Positions 7,506-16,986 of a DNA stretch of 64,000 nucleotides are shown in pieces. The notes beneath the pieces were generated by a model that worked only from the letters and a program-made list of their open reading frames with translations, was not told the DNA's origin and did not search any database. This DNA is from Rhizobium sp. ICMP 5592. GTDB lineage: Bacteria; Pseudomonadota; Alphaproteobacteria; Rhizobiales; Rhizobiaceae. Both the position numbers and the translations under genes were made by a program. The stretch is from positions 755,557 to 819,556 of the forward strand of contig NZ_QSNT01000003.1 in NCBI RefSeq assembly GCF_009498525.1, given 5' to 3'. Within the stretch, counting starts at the first letter, position 1, and each line of letters opens with the position of its first letter.

Positions 7506-8753
7506 ATGACAAAAGACGCAATCGTGCTCGGCGCGGGCATTGTCGGCGTATCGACAGCCATCCACCTCCAGCGGCGTGGACGCCAGGTCACCCTCGTCGA
7601 CCGCAAGCCGCCCGGTCACGGAACCTCCTTCGGCAATGCCGGCCTGATCCAGCGCGAGGGCGTCGTCCCTTATGGTTTTCCGCAGCAATTCGGCCTGCTG
7701 CTGCGCTACGCCTTCAACAACCGCATCGACGCGCATTATCACCTCAAGGCGCTGCCAAGCCAGATCGCCTTCCTCGCCCGCTACTGGTGGAACTCCAACA
7801 CCAAGCGGCATGAGATGATCTCCCGCGCCTATGCGCCGCTCATTGCTCATTCGATCAGCGAGCATAACGACCTCATCGAAGCTTCCCATGCCGAGGAACT
7901 GATCCGTAAAGACGGCTGGATCGAGCTTTATCGCTCGAACGAGAAACGCGATGCGGAATTCGCCGAGGCCGAACGTCTCAGCCGCGAATTCGGCATCGCC
8001 TCTGACGCTTTGACCGGTGCGGACGTGGCGACATCGGAGCCGCATTTGAAGGACCGCTTCGCCGGCGCCCTGCGCTGGCGCGATCCGTGGTCGGTGCTCG
8101 ACCCGCACGGCTTGACGGCCGCCTATCGCAAATATTTCGAAAGCATCGGCGGCCGCGTGACGACCGGCGACGCCGTCTCGCTCGGCCTGTCCGGCTCAAG
8201 CTGGAAAATGGTGACGGCGGAAGGGTCCATCGAAGCCGAGGATGTCGTCGTCGCCCTCGGTCCCTGGGCGGATCTGGTGACGAAGCGTTTCGGTTATGCC
8301 TTCCCGCTCGGCGTCAAGCGCGGTTATCACATGCATTATGCCGCCGAGGGCAATGCCGTTCTCAACAACTGGGTGCTGGATGCGGAGCGCGGCTACCTGA
8401 TGGCGCCGATGAGCCGGGGCATAAGGCTGACGACCGGGGCTGAATTCGCGCGACGCGACGCGCCGAAGACGCCGGTGCAGCTCGACCGCGCGGAAGCCGT
8501 CGCCCGCACCGTCTTTCCACTCGGCGAGCGGCTCGATCCGGAACCCTGGATGGGCGCCCGCCCCTGCACGCCGGACATGATGCCGATCATCGGCAAGGCG
8601 CCGCGCCATAACGGCCTATGGTTCGCCTTCGGCCATGCCCATCACGGCCTAACGCTCGGACCGGTGACCGGCCGCGTCCTCGCCGAACTCATCACTGGTG
8701 AGACGCCCTTCATCGATATCTCTGCCTATGCGCCGGACCGGTTCGCGCCCTGA
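7506..8753 (+). CDS. FAD-dependent D-amino acid dehydrogenase-like oxidoreductase (DadA family)
   Basis: The 415-residue protein begins with a Rossmann dinucleotide-binding motif (VLGAGIVGVSTAI, residues 7-19) and an acidic/basic switch at RRGRQVTLVDRKPPG. The C-terminal DAO-family signature is MGARPCTPDMMPIIGKAPRH followed by FAFGHAHHGLTLGPVTGRVL, which contacts FAD. Members oxidatively deaminate D-amino acids or related amines and pass electrons to the respiratory chain. AGGGGATC precedes the ATG. It follows the PKS-ICMT pair by about 130 bases with a palindrome between, so co-transcription is uncertain. The exact substrate is unknown. Confidence 0.82.
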   Translation: MTKDAIVLGAGIVGVSTAIHLQRRGRQVTLVDRKPPGHGTSFGNAGLIQREGVVPYGFPQQFGLLLRYAFNNRIDAHYHLKALPSQIAFLARYWWNSNTKRHEMISRAYAPLIAHSISEHNDLIEASHAEELIRKDGWIELYRSNEKRDAEFAEAERLSREFGIASDALTGADVATSEPHLKDRFAGALRWRDPWSVLDPHGLTAAYRKYFESIGGRVTTGDAVSLGLSGSSWKMVTAEGSIEAEDVVVALGPWADLVTKRFGYAFPLGVKRGYHMHYAAEGNAVLNNWVLDAERGYLMAPMSRGIRLTTGAEFARRDAPKTPVQLDRAEAVARTVFPLGERLDPEPWMGARPCTPDMMPIIGKAPRHNGLWFAFGHAHHGLTLGPVTGRVLAELITGETPFIDISAYAPDRFAP

Positions 8754-8765
8754 TATCGAAGGAAC

Positions 8766-9293
8766 TCAGCGGATTGCGGCAAGGCCCTTGAGCGCCGCCT
8801 CGACGATGCCGTCGATGGTATCATCGATGCTGACGGTGACGACACCGGGCTCGCCGGTCGGCACTTCCAGCGTGCGGAGCTGGCTTTCCAGCAGCGATGA
8901 CGGCATGAAGTGGCCCTTGCGCTCGCCCATGCGCCTGGTGAGCAGCTCCTTCGAGCCGTCGAGATAAATGAAATAGAGGTGTCCGCCGGCCGCAGCCCGC
9001 AGGCGCTCGCGATAGACGAGTTTCAATGCCGAGCAGGAAACGGCGATGCCCTCACTTTTTGCGAGGCTCGCGGCAATCTCCTGACCGATCACATCGAGCC
9101 AGGGCCAGCGATCCTCATCCGTCAGCGGGATGCCCTTGCTCATCTTCTCGACATTGGCGACGGGATGCAGCGCGTCCCCCTCGACATAGCGCAGGCCGAG
9201 CCGAGCAGCCGCCTTTTCGCCGACCGAGGATTTGCCGCTGCCGCTGACGCCCATGACGATAATGGCGAGAGAGGTGCTTTGTGTGTCGTGCAT
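8766..9293 (-). CDS. gntK: Gluconokinase
   Basis: The 175-residue P-loop kinase carries Walker A GVSGSGKSS (residues 15-23) and the gluconokinase hallmarks YVEGDALHPVANVEKMSKGIPLTD-type substrate region and CSALKLVYRERLR. It phosphorylates D-gluconate to 6-phosphogluconate, which enters the Entner-Doudoroff route; edd lies elsewhere in the window at 51863. It converges with the flavoprotein gene and stands alone. Confidence 0.92.
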   Translation of the reverse strand: MHDTQSTSLAIIVMGVSGSGKSSVGEKAAARLGLRYVEGDALHPVANVEKMSKGIPLTDEDRWPWLDVIGQEIAASLAKSEGIAVSCSALKLVYRERLRAAAGGHLYFIYLDGSKELLTRRMGERKGHFMPSSLLESQLRTLEVPTGEPGVVTVSIDDTIDGIVEAALKGLAAIR

Positions 9294-9317
9294 TGAATCC
9301 GCCCTGAACGAATGACC

Positions 9318-9353
9318 ATAAAATCAGGCAAAGCCGGCGAGCCCTGCCTGATT
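9318..9353 (-). terminator. Probable terminator after dppF
   Basis: Arms AATCAGGCA (9322-9330) and TGCCTGATT (9345-9353) form a hairpin. Read on the minus strand, it is followed by TTTT, twelve bases beyond the dppF stop. Confidence 0.65.
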
Positions 9354-9364
9354 CGCAACTTGGA

Positions 9365-10314
<950 letters not shown>

Positions 10315-10318
<4 letters not shown>

Positions 10319-11331
10319 GCGGCACCTCCTGCTGTTTGCGTGGCGACAAGGCCGGGATGCCCGAGCGGCTTGCCGTGTTCCAGCGGATAGTTGCAGAGCG
10401 TTACGCCGAGTTCGATGCCCTGGCGCTTGACGCCGCGATCGCATTCGGGCGTCGCGAACGAACAGCGGGGCGCGAAAAGACAGCCCGTGGGACGATCATG
10501 CTGGCCAGGCACGACGCCGGCGATCGACGGCAGGCGCTGGCCGACGATGGCGCGTTCCGGCAGAGCCGAAAGAAGTGCCGCCGTATAGGGATGATGCGGA
10601 TCGCGGAACAGCGCCTTGACCGGCTGCTCCTCGACCTTCTGGCCGGCATATTGCACCTGTACGCGCTCGGCGGTCTCGGCGACGACACCCATGTCATGGG
10701 TGATCAGCACCAGCGCCATGCCCTGCTCCTGCTGCAGCCGCACGAGCAGATCGAGGATCTGTGCCTGGATGGTCACGTCGAGCGCGGTGGTCGGCTCGTC
10801 GGCGATCAGGAGCTTCGGATTGCAGGCAAGCGCCATAGCGATCATGACGCGCTGGCTCATGCCGCCCGACATCTGGTGCGGGAAGTTCGACAGGCGATCT
10901 TCCGGCGCCGGGATGCCGACGAGGTTCAGAAGCTCGATCGAACGCTCGCGGCGTGCCTTGCGGTCGAGGCCCATGTGGATGCGCAGGGTCTCGCCAAGCT
11001 GGAAGCCGACCGTGAAGCACGGATTGAGGCTCGACATCGGCTCCTGGAAGATCATCGCCATGTCCTTGCCGACGATCTTGCGGCGCTGCCGCGAGGAGAT
11101 GCCGCGCAGATCCTTGCCGTCGAACATCATGCGATCGGCGGTGATCTTCGCCGTCCAGGGCAGAAGCCCCATCAGGGCCAGCATGGACACGGACTTGCCG
11201 GAGCCGGATTCGCCGACGATCGAGAGGATTTCCCCCTTGTCGCAGGTGAGCGATACGCCGTCCACCGCCCGGAACAGGCCGGACGCGGTCTGGAATTCGA
11301 CGGTGAGATTTTCAATATCGAGAAGCGCCAT
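10315..11331 (-). CDS. dppD: Dipeptide/ALA ABC transporter ATP-binding protein DppD
   Basis: The 338-residue ATPase shows Walker A GESGSGKSV, the signature MSGGMSQRVMIAMAL, Walker B LLIADEPTTALD and a switch histidine in LITHDMGVV. The cysteine-bearing C-terminal extension (GCLFAPRCSFATPEC) is typical of Opp/Dpp ATPases. It pairs with DppF. Its ATG overlaps the dppC stop by one base (TAATG) and its stop overlaps the dppF start, so dppC-dppD-dppF are translationally coupled. Confidence 0.93.
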
Positions 11332-12224
11332 TACGACCTCTTCAGCTTCGGGTCGAAAGCATCGCGCAGACCGTCACCCATCAGGTTGATGGCAAGAACG
11401 GTGATCAGGATGCAGAGACCGGGAAAAGTGACCAGCCAGGGGTTGCTCTGGAAGAATTCGCGCGAATCCGCCAGCATCGTGCCCCATTCCGGCGTCGGCG
11501 GCTGCGCGCCCTGGCCGAGAAAGCCGAGGGCGGCGGCATCGAGGATCGCGGAGGAAAAGGCAAGCGTCGCCTGCACGATCAGCGGCCCGAGACAGTTCGG
11601 CAGAATGGTCTTGAACATCAGGCGCAGCGAGCCGGCGCCGGAAACGCGCGAGGCGATGACATATTCCTTGTCACGCTCGGCCATCACCGAGGCACGCGTC
11701 AGACGGACGAAATGCGGCTGGTTGACGATCGAGATCGCGATCATCGCGTTGGTCAGGCCGGGCCCCAGGATCGCCACCAGCACGAGAGCGAGCAGCAGCG
11801 AGGGGATGGCGAGGATGATGTCCATGACGCGCATGATAATCGTATCGGTGCGGCCGCGGACATAGCCGGCGACCAGGCCGATCAGGATGCCGGCGAGCGC
11901 CGAAAGCGAGGCGACCACGAGGCCGATGAACAGCGAGAACCGCGTGCCATAGATCAGGCGCGAGAGAAGGTCGCGGCCATTGGCATCGGTCCCGAGAAGG
12001 AAGCTGCTATTGCTGCCTTCGGCCCAGAATGGTGGCAGGCGCTGCATGGCGCTGCCGTAGGCGGCGTCCGGGTCATGCGGGGCGACGATGCCGGCGAAGA
12101 TCGCCAGGAACAGGACGAAAAGAAAGATCGCCAGCCCGATGACGGCGCCCTTGTTTCGCGAGAAATAATACCAGAACTCCGCAAGAGCGGAGGGGCGGTC
12201 GGATTTGACACTCACCGTGCTCAT
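11331..12224 (-). CDS. dppC: Dipeptide ABC transporter permease DppC
   Basis: The 297-residue inner-membrane permease has an N-terminal OppC-type segment with the first transmembrane helix at about residues 28-50 (GAVIGLAIFLFVLFLAIFAG). A BPD_transp_1 domain with five further helices follows, carrying the EAA-like loop around ASRVSGAGSLRLMFKTILPN that docks on the ATPases. The ribosome site AGGAG sits inside the end of dppB. It forms the translocation pore with DppB. Confidence 0.92.
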   Translation of the reverse strand: MSTVSVKSDRPSALAEFWYYFSRNKGAVIGLAIFLFVLFLAIFAGIVAPHDPDAAYGSAMQRLPPFWAEGSNSSFLLGTDANGRDLLSRLIYGTRFSLFIGLVVASLSALAGILIGLVAGYVRGRTDTIIMRVMDIILAIPSLLLALVLVAILGPGLTNAMIAISIVNQPHFVRLTRASVMAERDKEYVIASRVSGAGSLRLMFKTILPNCLGPLIVQATLAFSSAILDAAALGFLGQGAQPPTPEWGTMLADSREFFQSNPWLVTFPGLCILITVLAINLMGDGLRDAFDPKLKRS

Positions 12225-12233
12225 GGGCCGCTC

Positions 12234-13238
12234 CTAGTGACGAATACGTGGATTGATGAAGCCGTAGAGCAGATCGACGGCGAGATTGACGAGCATGACG
12301 ATGCCGGCGATCAACAGCAGACCGCCCTGCACCACGGGATAGTCACGCTTGAAGACGGCATCGATCATCCACTTGCCGATGCCCGGCCAGGAAAAGATGC
12401 TTTCCGTCAGGATCGCGCCGCCGAGCAGCACGCCGACCTGCAGGCCGATGGTGGTGACGACCGGGATCATGGCGTTGCGCAGCGCATGCACCGAGACGAC
12501 GCGTAGCGGCGAGAGGCCCTTGGAGCGGGCGGTGCGGACATAATCCTCGCCCAGCACTTCGAGCATCGCCGAACGCGTCTGCCGCGCGATGACGGCGAGC
12601 GGAATGGTGCCGAGCACGACGGTCGGCAGGATCAGCGAGTTGAGCGCCGAGGCGAAGGCGCCCTTTTGACCGGACAGGAGGCTGTCGATCAGCATGAAGC
12701 CGGTGATCGGCTTGAAGAAATAGATGAGGCCGATGCGGCCCGAAACCGGCGTCCAGTGCAGGTAGCCGTTGAAGACGATGATCAGCAGCAGGCCCCACCA
12801 GAAGATCGGCATGGAATAGCCGACGAGGGCCACGCCCATGACGCTCTGATCGAACCATGTACCACGCTTGACGGCGGCGAAAACGCCGGCCGGGATGCCA
12901 AGACAGATTGCCAGGATCATAGCGCAGATCGACAGTTCCAGCGTTGCCGGGAAGAAGGTGAAGAAGTCGGTCAGCACATCACGCTTGGTGGTGATCGAGG
13001 TGCCGAGATCGCCGTGCAGCGCCTTCCAGATGTAGCTGCCGTACTGAACGACCATCGGACGGTCATAACCGAGGTCATGCGTGATCTGGGCATGGCGCTC
13101 CGGCGACATGACGCGTTCGCCCGAGAGCAGCATGACAGGATCGCCCGGAAGCAGGCGGATGAAGGAAAAGGCGACGATCGATACGCCGAGGAATGTCGGG
13201 ATCAGCACCGCAAGGCGGCTGAAAAGAAATCGCAACAT
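12234..13238 (-). CDS. dppB: Dipeptide ABC transporter permease DppB
   Basis: The 334-residue permease opens with MLRFLFSRLAVLIPTFLGVS and the family's RLLPGDPVMLL motif. Six predicted helices follow, with an EAA loop at TARSKGLSPLRVVSVHALRN. Length and topology match DppB/OppB. It follows dppA after an 89-base gap containing a strong hairpin and precedes dppC by nine bases. Confidence 0.93.
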   Translation of the reverse strand: MLRFLFSRLAVLIPTFLGVSIVAFSFIRLLPGDPVMLLSGERVMSPERHAQITHDLGYDRPMVVQYGSYIWKALHGDLGTSITTKRDVLTDFFTFFPATLELSICAMILAICLGIPAGVFAAVKRGTWFDQSVMGVALVGYSMPIFWWGLLLIIVFNGYLHWTPVSGRIGLIYFFKPITGFMLIDSLLSGQKGAFASALNSLILPTVVLGTIPLAVIARQTRSAMLEVLGEDYVRTARSKGLSPLRVVSVHALRNAMIPVVTTIGLQVGVLLGGAILTESIFSWPGIGKWMIDAVFKRDYPVVQGGLLLIAGIVMLVNLAVDLLYGFINPRIRH

Positions 13239-13257
13239 GACAGGTGTCCAAATTTTT

Positions 13258-13288
13258 CCGGCGGTCAGGCAAAGTGCCTGACCGCCGG
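13258..13288. other. Intercistronic hairpin between dppA and dppB
   Basis: Perfect 14-bp arms (CCGGCGGTCAGGCA at 13258-13271, TGCCTGACCGCCGG at 13275-13288) with a three-base loop. On the minus strand no U-tract follows, so it is more likely an mRNA-stabilising hairpin at the 3' end of dppA than a full terminator. Such hairpins often raise the level of the binding protein relative to the membrane parts. Confidence 0.65.
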
Positions 13289-13327
13289 GTCGCCCGGTCT
13301 TAGCCGGGCATTCTCACAGATTTTTTG

Positions 13328-14923
13328 TTATTCGGCGATATCGACGCCATCGAAGCGGTGAACGCCGACCGGGTCCTGAACGTAACCGGAGACATTCTTG
13401 GTCATCGGGATGAACTCTTCCGAATGGTTGATGGTCATCCACGGTGCTTCCTTCTTGAAGACGACCTGGGCCTCTTCATAGAGCTTGGTGCGCTCCTTGA
13501 CGTCGGCGGTCTGCTTGGCCTTCTTCACCAGATCGTCGAATTCCTTGTTGCACCACTGAGCGCGGTTGTTGCCGCCAACGGCGTCGCAGCCGAGCAGCGT
13601 GTCAAGGAAGTTGTCCGGGTCGCCGTTGTCGCCGGTCCAACCGAGGATGGCCGCACCGTCGCGGTCCTTGGCGGAGGAGAGCTTCAGGTACTGAGCCCAG
13701 TCATAGGTGACGATCTCGACCTTGACGCCGATCTTGGCAAGGTCCGCCTGCATCAGCTCAGCGGCGCGGCGCGCGTTGAGCATGTACGGACGCGATACCG
13801 GCATCGCCCAGATCTTCATGCTGAGATCCTTGACGCCAGCCTTTTCAAGCAGCTTCTTGGCTTCGTCGGGGCTGTAGGCGTCGTCCTTGACGTCCTTGTT
13901 ATAGGACCACATGGTCGGCGGGATCGGGTTGGTTGCAACCGTGCCGGAGCCCTGGAAGACGGCGTCGACGATCGCCTGCTTGTTGACGGCCATGTTGATG
14001 GCCTTGCGCACTTCGACCTTGTCGAAAGGCGCAACCAGCGTGTTGTAGGCCAGGTACGACACGTTCAGGCCGGCCTGTTCGAGAACCTTGAGGTTCGGAT
14101 CAGCCTTAAGGTCCTTGATGTCAGCGGCGTTCGGATAGGGCATGATGTTGCATTCGCCGGACTTCAGCTTCTGCGCGCGGACGGAAGCATCGGGCGTGAT
14201 TGCGAAGACGAGATCGTCGATCTTTTCCTTGCCCTTGAAATAGGTTTCGTTCGCCTTGTAGCGGATGACGGCGTCGGGCTGGTAGGCAACGAAGGTGAAC
14301 GGGCCAGTGCCGAGCGGCTGCTGGTTCATCTGCGCCATCTTGCCGTCGGCCTGCAGCTTGTCGGCATATTCCTTCGAGAGGATCGAGCCGAAGTCCATGG
14401 CGAGATCGGCGAGGAAGGGAGCTTCCGGACGGTTCAGCGTGAACTTCACCGTGAGGTCGTCAACCTTCTCGATCGACTTGATCAGCTTGGGAAAGCCCAT
14501 GCCGTCGGCGTATTCGTAGGAACCGCCGGCAACATACTTGGCCCAGGGGCTGTCTTCCTTGAGCTGGCGCTCGAAGGAGAAGATAACGTCGTCGGCGGTG
14601 AGATCACGCGTCGGCGAGAAGAAATCGGTTACCTGGAACTTCACGCCCTTGCGGAGCTTGAAGGTGTATTCCTTGCCATCGGGGGAAATGGTCCAGCTTT
14701 CGGCAAGGCCCGGCTCAACTTCGGTGCTGCCATGCTTGAATTCGACGAGACGGCTATAAACCGTACGCGAAGACGCATCGAAAGTGTTGCCTCCGGTATA
14801 GATCCCCGGATCGAAACCTTCCGGTGAGCTTTCCGAGCAATAGACAAGCGTTTTCGACCAGGCGGACGTCGCCATGACCGAAGCCAAGGCTGTCACTGCC
14901 AGAAGGACAGAAATCTTTTTCAT
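13328..14923 (-). CDS. dppA: Periplasmic dipeptide/5-aminolevulinate-binding protein DppA
   Basis: The 531-residue family-5 solute-binding protein begins with a signal peptide (MKKISVLLAVTALASVMATS, cleavage near AWS-K). The SBP_bac_5 fold follows, with the family motif YRFKLRKGVKFQ-like segment (here TFKLRKGVKFQVTDFF) and a C-terminal YEEAQVVFKKEAPWMTINH region. In Rhizobium leguminosarum Dpp imports dipeptides and 5-aminolevulinate. The ATG at 14923 starts the signal peptide; an in-frame TTG at 14971 would only add a non-signal leader. It is the first gene of dppABCDF and lies next to rirA. Confidence 0.92.
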   Translation of the reverse strand: MKKISVLLAVTALASVMATSAWSKTLVYCSESSPEGFDPGIYTGGNTFDASSRTVYSRLVEFKHGSTEVEPGLAESWTISPDGKEYTFKLRKGVKFQVTDFFSPTRDLTADDVIFSFERQLKEDSPWAKYVAGGSYEYADGMGFPKLIKSIEKVDDLTVKFTLNRPEAPFLADLAMDFGSILSKEYADKLQADGKMAQMNQQPLGTGPFTFVAYQPDAVIRYKANETYFKGKEKIDDLVFAITPDASVRAQKLKSGECNIMPYPNAADIKDLKADPNLKVLEQAGLNVSYLAYNTLVAPFDKVEVRKAINMAVNKQAIVDAVFQGSGTVATNPIPPTMWSYNKDVKDDAYSPDEAKKLLEKAGVKDLSMKIWAMPVSRPYMLNARRAAELMQADLAKIGVKVEIVTYDWAQYLKLSSAKDRDGAAILGWTGDNGDPDNFLDTLLGCDAVGGNNRAQWCNKEFDDLVKKAKQTADVKERTKLYEEAQVVFKKEAPWMTINHSEEFIPMTKNVSGYVQDPVGVHRFDGVDIAE

Positions 14924-15033
14924 GATAGCGTTTCCCAGGTTTGTTATTCTCTTGAAGCCGTGGAGCCTCAAGGGTTCCGATCCGGATCGGCGCCGATGGA
15001 ACTTTATTTTAAGTTTGAAAGCAACAAGCGCCG

Positions 15034-15073
15034 CCTAAAATTTTTCTAAATTATGGAGTTTGGAAATTTTAGG
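15034..15073. promoter_or_regulatory. AT-rich inverted repeat upstream of dppA
   Basis: CCTAAAATTT (15034-15043) and AAATTTTAGG (15064-15073) are perfect 10-bp arms with a 20-base spacer, 111-150 bases upstream of the dppA start. The 341-base gap 14924-15264 otherwise holds an AT-rich leader and the rirA terminator. The repeat could be an operator or an mRNA leader hairpin. Confidence 0.5.
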
Positions 15074-15202
15074 ATAAAAATGCTGCTGAATTGGTAATAA
15101 TCAAGCATTTTTTTGCGTTGATTTAGCGAATCACGAACAATTTGACGTATTCTTCTTACGGAACGTTGACAGCTTCTTGCCTCTTTACACGGTAACGCAA
15201 AC

Positions 15203-15233
15203 AAAAAACCGCGGCAGCCTAGGGCAACCGCGG
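15203..15233 (-). terminator. Rho-independent terminator of rirA
   Basis: CCGCGG arms (15209-15214 and 15228-15233) with further pairing inside form a hairpin. Read on the minus strand it is followed by six T residues (15208-15203), about 30 bases after the rirA stop. Confidence 0.85.
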
Positions 15234-15264
15234 GTGGAAGACATGGACAACTCGAAACAGACGA

Positions 15265-15753
15265 TCAGGCGGCCGGTGCCGTGATCGGCATCTTCTTGGC
15301 GATGCCCCTGTGATCCAGCTCATCCAGGCCAAGCAGGAAGTTGATCTGCGGGCGTGCCTTGACGAGGTCGTCGATGGAATATTCCGTCAGCACGTCGAAA
15401 AAGGCGTTCAGCGCCTTGCGCAGCGCCGAATTCAGGCCGCAGCTGTCGACCAGCGGGCATTCGACCACGCCTTCCTCGAAGCATTCCGCCATGGCGAAGC
15501 TATCCTCGGTCACCCGGACGACGTCGAACAGGCTGATATTGGCCGCCGGCTTGGCGAGACGCACGCCGCCATTGCGGCCACGAACGGTTTCCACCAGGCC
15601 AGCCTTGGTCAACGGCTGCAAAATCTTGAACAAAAACAGCTCGGAAACACCATAGGCCTTGGCAATTTCCGGGATGCGGCTCAAGTAGCCTTCGTTGGCG
15701 GCGCAATACATGAGCATACGCACTGCGTAGTTGGTCTGCTTGGTCAGGCGCAT
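15265..15753 (-). CDS. rirA: Rrf2-family iron-responsive regulator RirA
   Basis: The 162-residue protein starts MRLTKQTNYAVRMLMYCAAN, the RirA N-terminus, with an Rrf2 winged helix-turn-helix over residues 1-75. Cys91, Cys99 and Cys105 have the spacing (CX7CX5C) of the iron-sulphur cluster ligands in RirA. RirA represses iron-uptake genes in iron-replete rhizobia, replacing Fur. AGGAG seven bases before the ATG at 15753 fixes the start; the frame extends nine codons further. The promoter carries two candidate iron boxes (15816-15832 and 15836-15850). Confidence 0.94.
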   Translation of the reverse strand: MRLTKQTNYAVRMLMYCAANEGYLSRIPEIAKAYGVSELFLFKILQPLTKAGLVETVRGRNGGVRLAKPAANISLFDVVRVTEDSFAMAECFEEGVVECPLVDSCGLNSALRKALNAFFDVLTEYSIDDLVKARPQINFLLGLDELDHRGIAKKMPITAPAA

Positions 15754-15815
15754 GCCGATCTCCTGGAATCGAAGCCGCAAAGTGCGGGTCGAGAGCTATA
15801 TAGTGCGTTTCTTAG

Positions 15816-15832
15816 TTTGGAACAATTCCAAA
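15816..15832. promoter_or_regulatory. ICE-like box (candidate Irr site) upstream of rirA
   Basis: TTTGGAACAATTCCAAA is a perfect palindrome with a three-base centre. It differs from the rhizobial iron control element TTTAGAANNNTTCTAAA by one symmetric base pair. It lies 63 bases upstream of the rirA start. Irr repression of rirA is known in Agrobacterium; binding here is inferred. Confidence 0.6.
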
Positions 15833-15835
15833 ATA

Positions 15836-15850
15836 TGAAATTTACATTCA
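15836..15850. promoter_or_regulatory. IRO-like box (candidate RirA site) upstream of rirA
   Basis: TGAAATTTACATTCA fits the iron-responsive operator pattern TGA-N9-TCA bound by RirA. It is four bases from the ICE-like palindrome, which would allow autoregulation and Irr control to compete. The motif is short and can occur by chance in AT-rich DNA. Confidence 0.45.
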
Positions 15851-15888
15851 CGTTATTCTGATGGAGCCGACCGGATCAAGACCGGTTT

Positions 15889-16986
15889 TCACGACTGCAG
15901 CTTTTTGTCTCTAAGCTCCTTGGCATAATCAAGGATCGCCTGCTTGCGTTCCGGCGTGCCCGGATGAGTCGACAGCATGCTGGTGTCGGAATGATCGTTG
16001 AGTTTGGTCTCCAGGAGATCGAAGAACCGCGAGAGAGCCGTCGGATCCATGCCGGCCGTCTGCATCAGCTCGACCGAACGACGATCGGCCTGAGCTTCTG
16101 CCGAACGAGAATAGGAAAGCGCCAAGAGGCCGCCGCCCTGGGTCAGCACATCCTGAACGCCGGAGCCGACGTCGCCGGCAATCAGCATCACCAGGCCGGC
16201 AACGCCGGCTGCACGATAAAGCTGGCGGAGACTATGTTTGTATTCGACATGGCCGATCTCGTGGCCAAGAACGGCAATAATCATTTCGGTATCCTCGCCG
16301 GCAAGATCGACGAGCTGATCGGTGAGAACGAGATTGCCATCCGGCAGCGCGAAGGCATTCGGGCCGATGACGCCGCCGTCGCGGAAATTCAGCTTGTAAC
16401 GACCGGCGCCGCCTTCGGCCCGGGCGGCAACCTTTTCGAACTGATCCGAGATGTCCTTGCGCTTGGCGTCGGAGAGCTTGCTTGGGCCGAGCGCCGTCTG
16501 ATCCAGCGTCTTCAGCGTGCCCACCGACATGATCTCCGGCACCACCGGCGGTGTCACCAGCACCGCGACCTCCACCAGCGCCGGCAAGGCATAGTGATAG
16601 ATCGTCGATGCGAGCAGGATCGTCGCGACGGCAAAAGCGATCATCCGCGGACGAACGATCTCCAGCCGGTGCACGAAACCGCTGCGCCCCTCACCGCGGC
16701 TTTCGAGATAGGCATCGATCGCGTCATTGTCGCGCGTTTCGAAAACGGATTCATTTCCGAACACGATACGGCGGGGAATGGAGCCGACGCGCGGGCTGAT
16801 CTCAATGTCGGAACGGATGCCCCAGGCGAGGCGCTTATCCTTCTCATCGTCCTCGTCTGACAGCACGGTCAGCGAACCACCGATGTCGGCCAGCCGGGCC
16901 ACAACCTCCCGGCTGGAATGCGGTGGATGCCAGACGCCCGTAGCAATTGTTGTTTCGTCAGAAGCCAAAGTCGAACCCATCGGCAT
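15889..16986 (-). CDS. M48 family metalloprotease, membrane anchored
   Basis: The 365-residue protein has a cytoplasmic N-terminal part, one membrane helix near residues 116-135 (MIAFAVATILLASTIYHYAL) and an M48 peptidase domain. That domain carries the zinc-binding HEIGH motif (242-246), preceded by FALPDGNLVLTDQLVDL, with a downstream glutamate region (RSAEAQADRRSVELM). Members act as Oma1/HtpX-like membrane quality-control proteases. I chose the ATG at 16986, which has GGAG seven bases upstream; 16980 and 17055 are alternatives. It overlaps the upstream yjgN-like gene by 29 bases, so the pair forms an operon. Confidence 0.86.
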   Translation of the reverse strand: MPMGSTLASDETTIATGVWHPPHSSREVVARLADIGGSLTVLSDEDDEKDKRLAWGIRSDIEISPRVGSIPRRIVFGNESVFETRDNDAIDAYLESRGEGRSGFVHRLEIVRPRMIAFAVATILLASTIYHYALPALVEVAVLVTPPVVPEIMSVGTLKTLDQTALGPSKLSDAKRKDISDQFEKVAARAEGGAGRYKLNFRDGGVIGPNAFALPDGNLVLTDQLVDLAGEDTEMIIAVLGHEIGHVEYKHSLRQLYRAAGVAGLVMLIAGDVGSGVQDVLTQGGGLLALSYSRSAEAQADRRSVELMQTAGMDPTALSRFFDLLETKLNDHSDTSMLSTHPGTPERKQAILDYAKELRDKKLQS

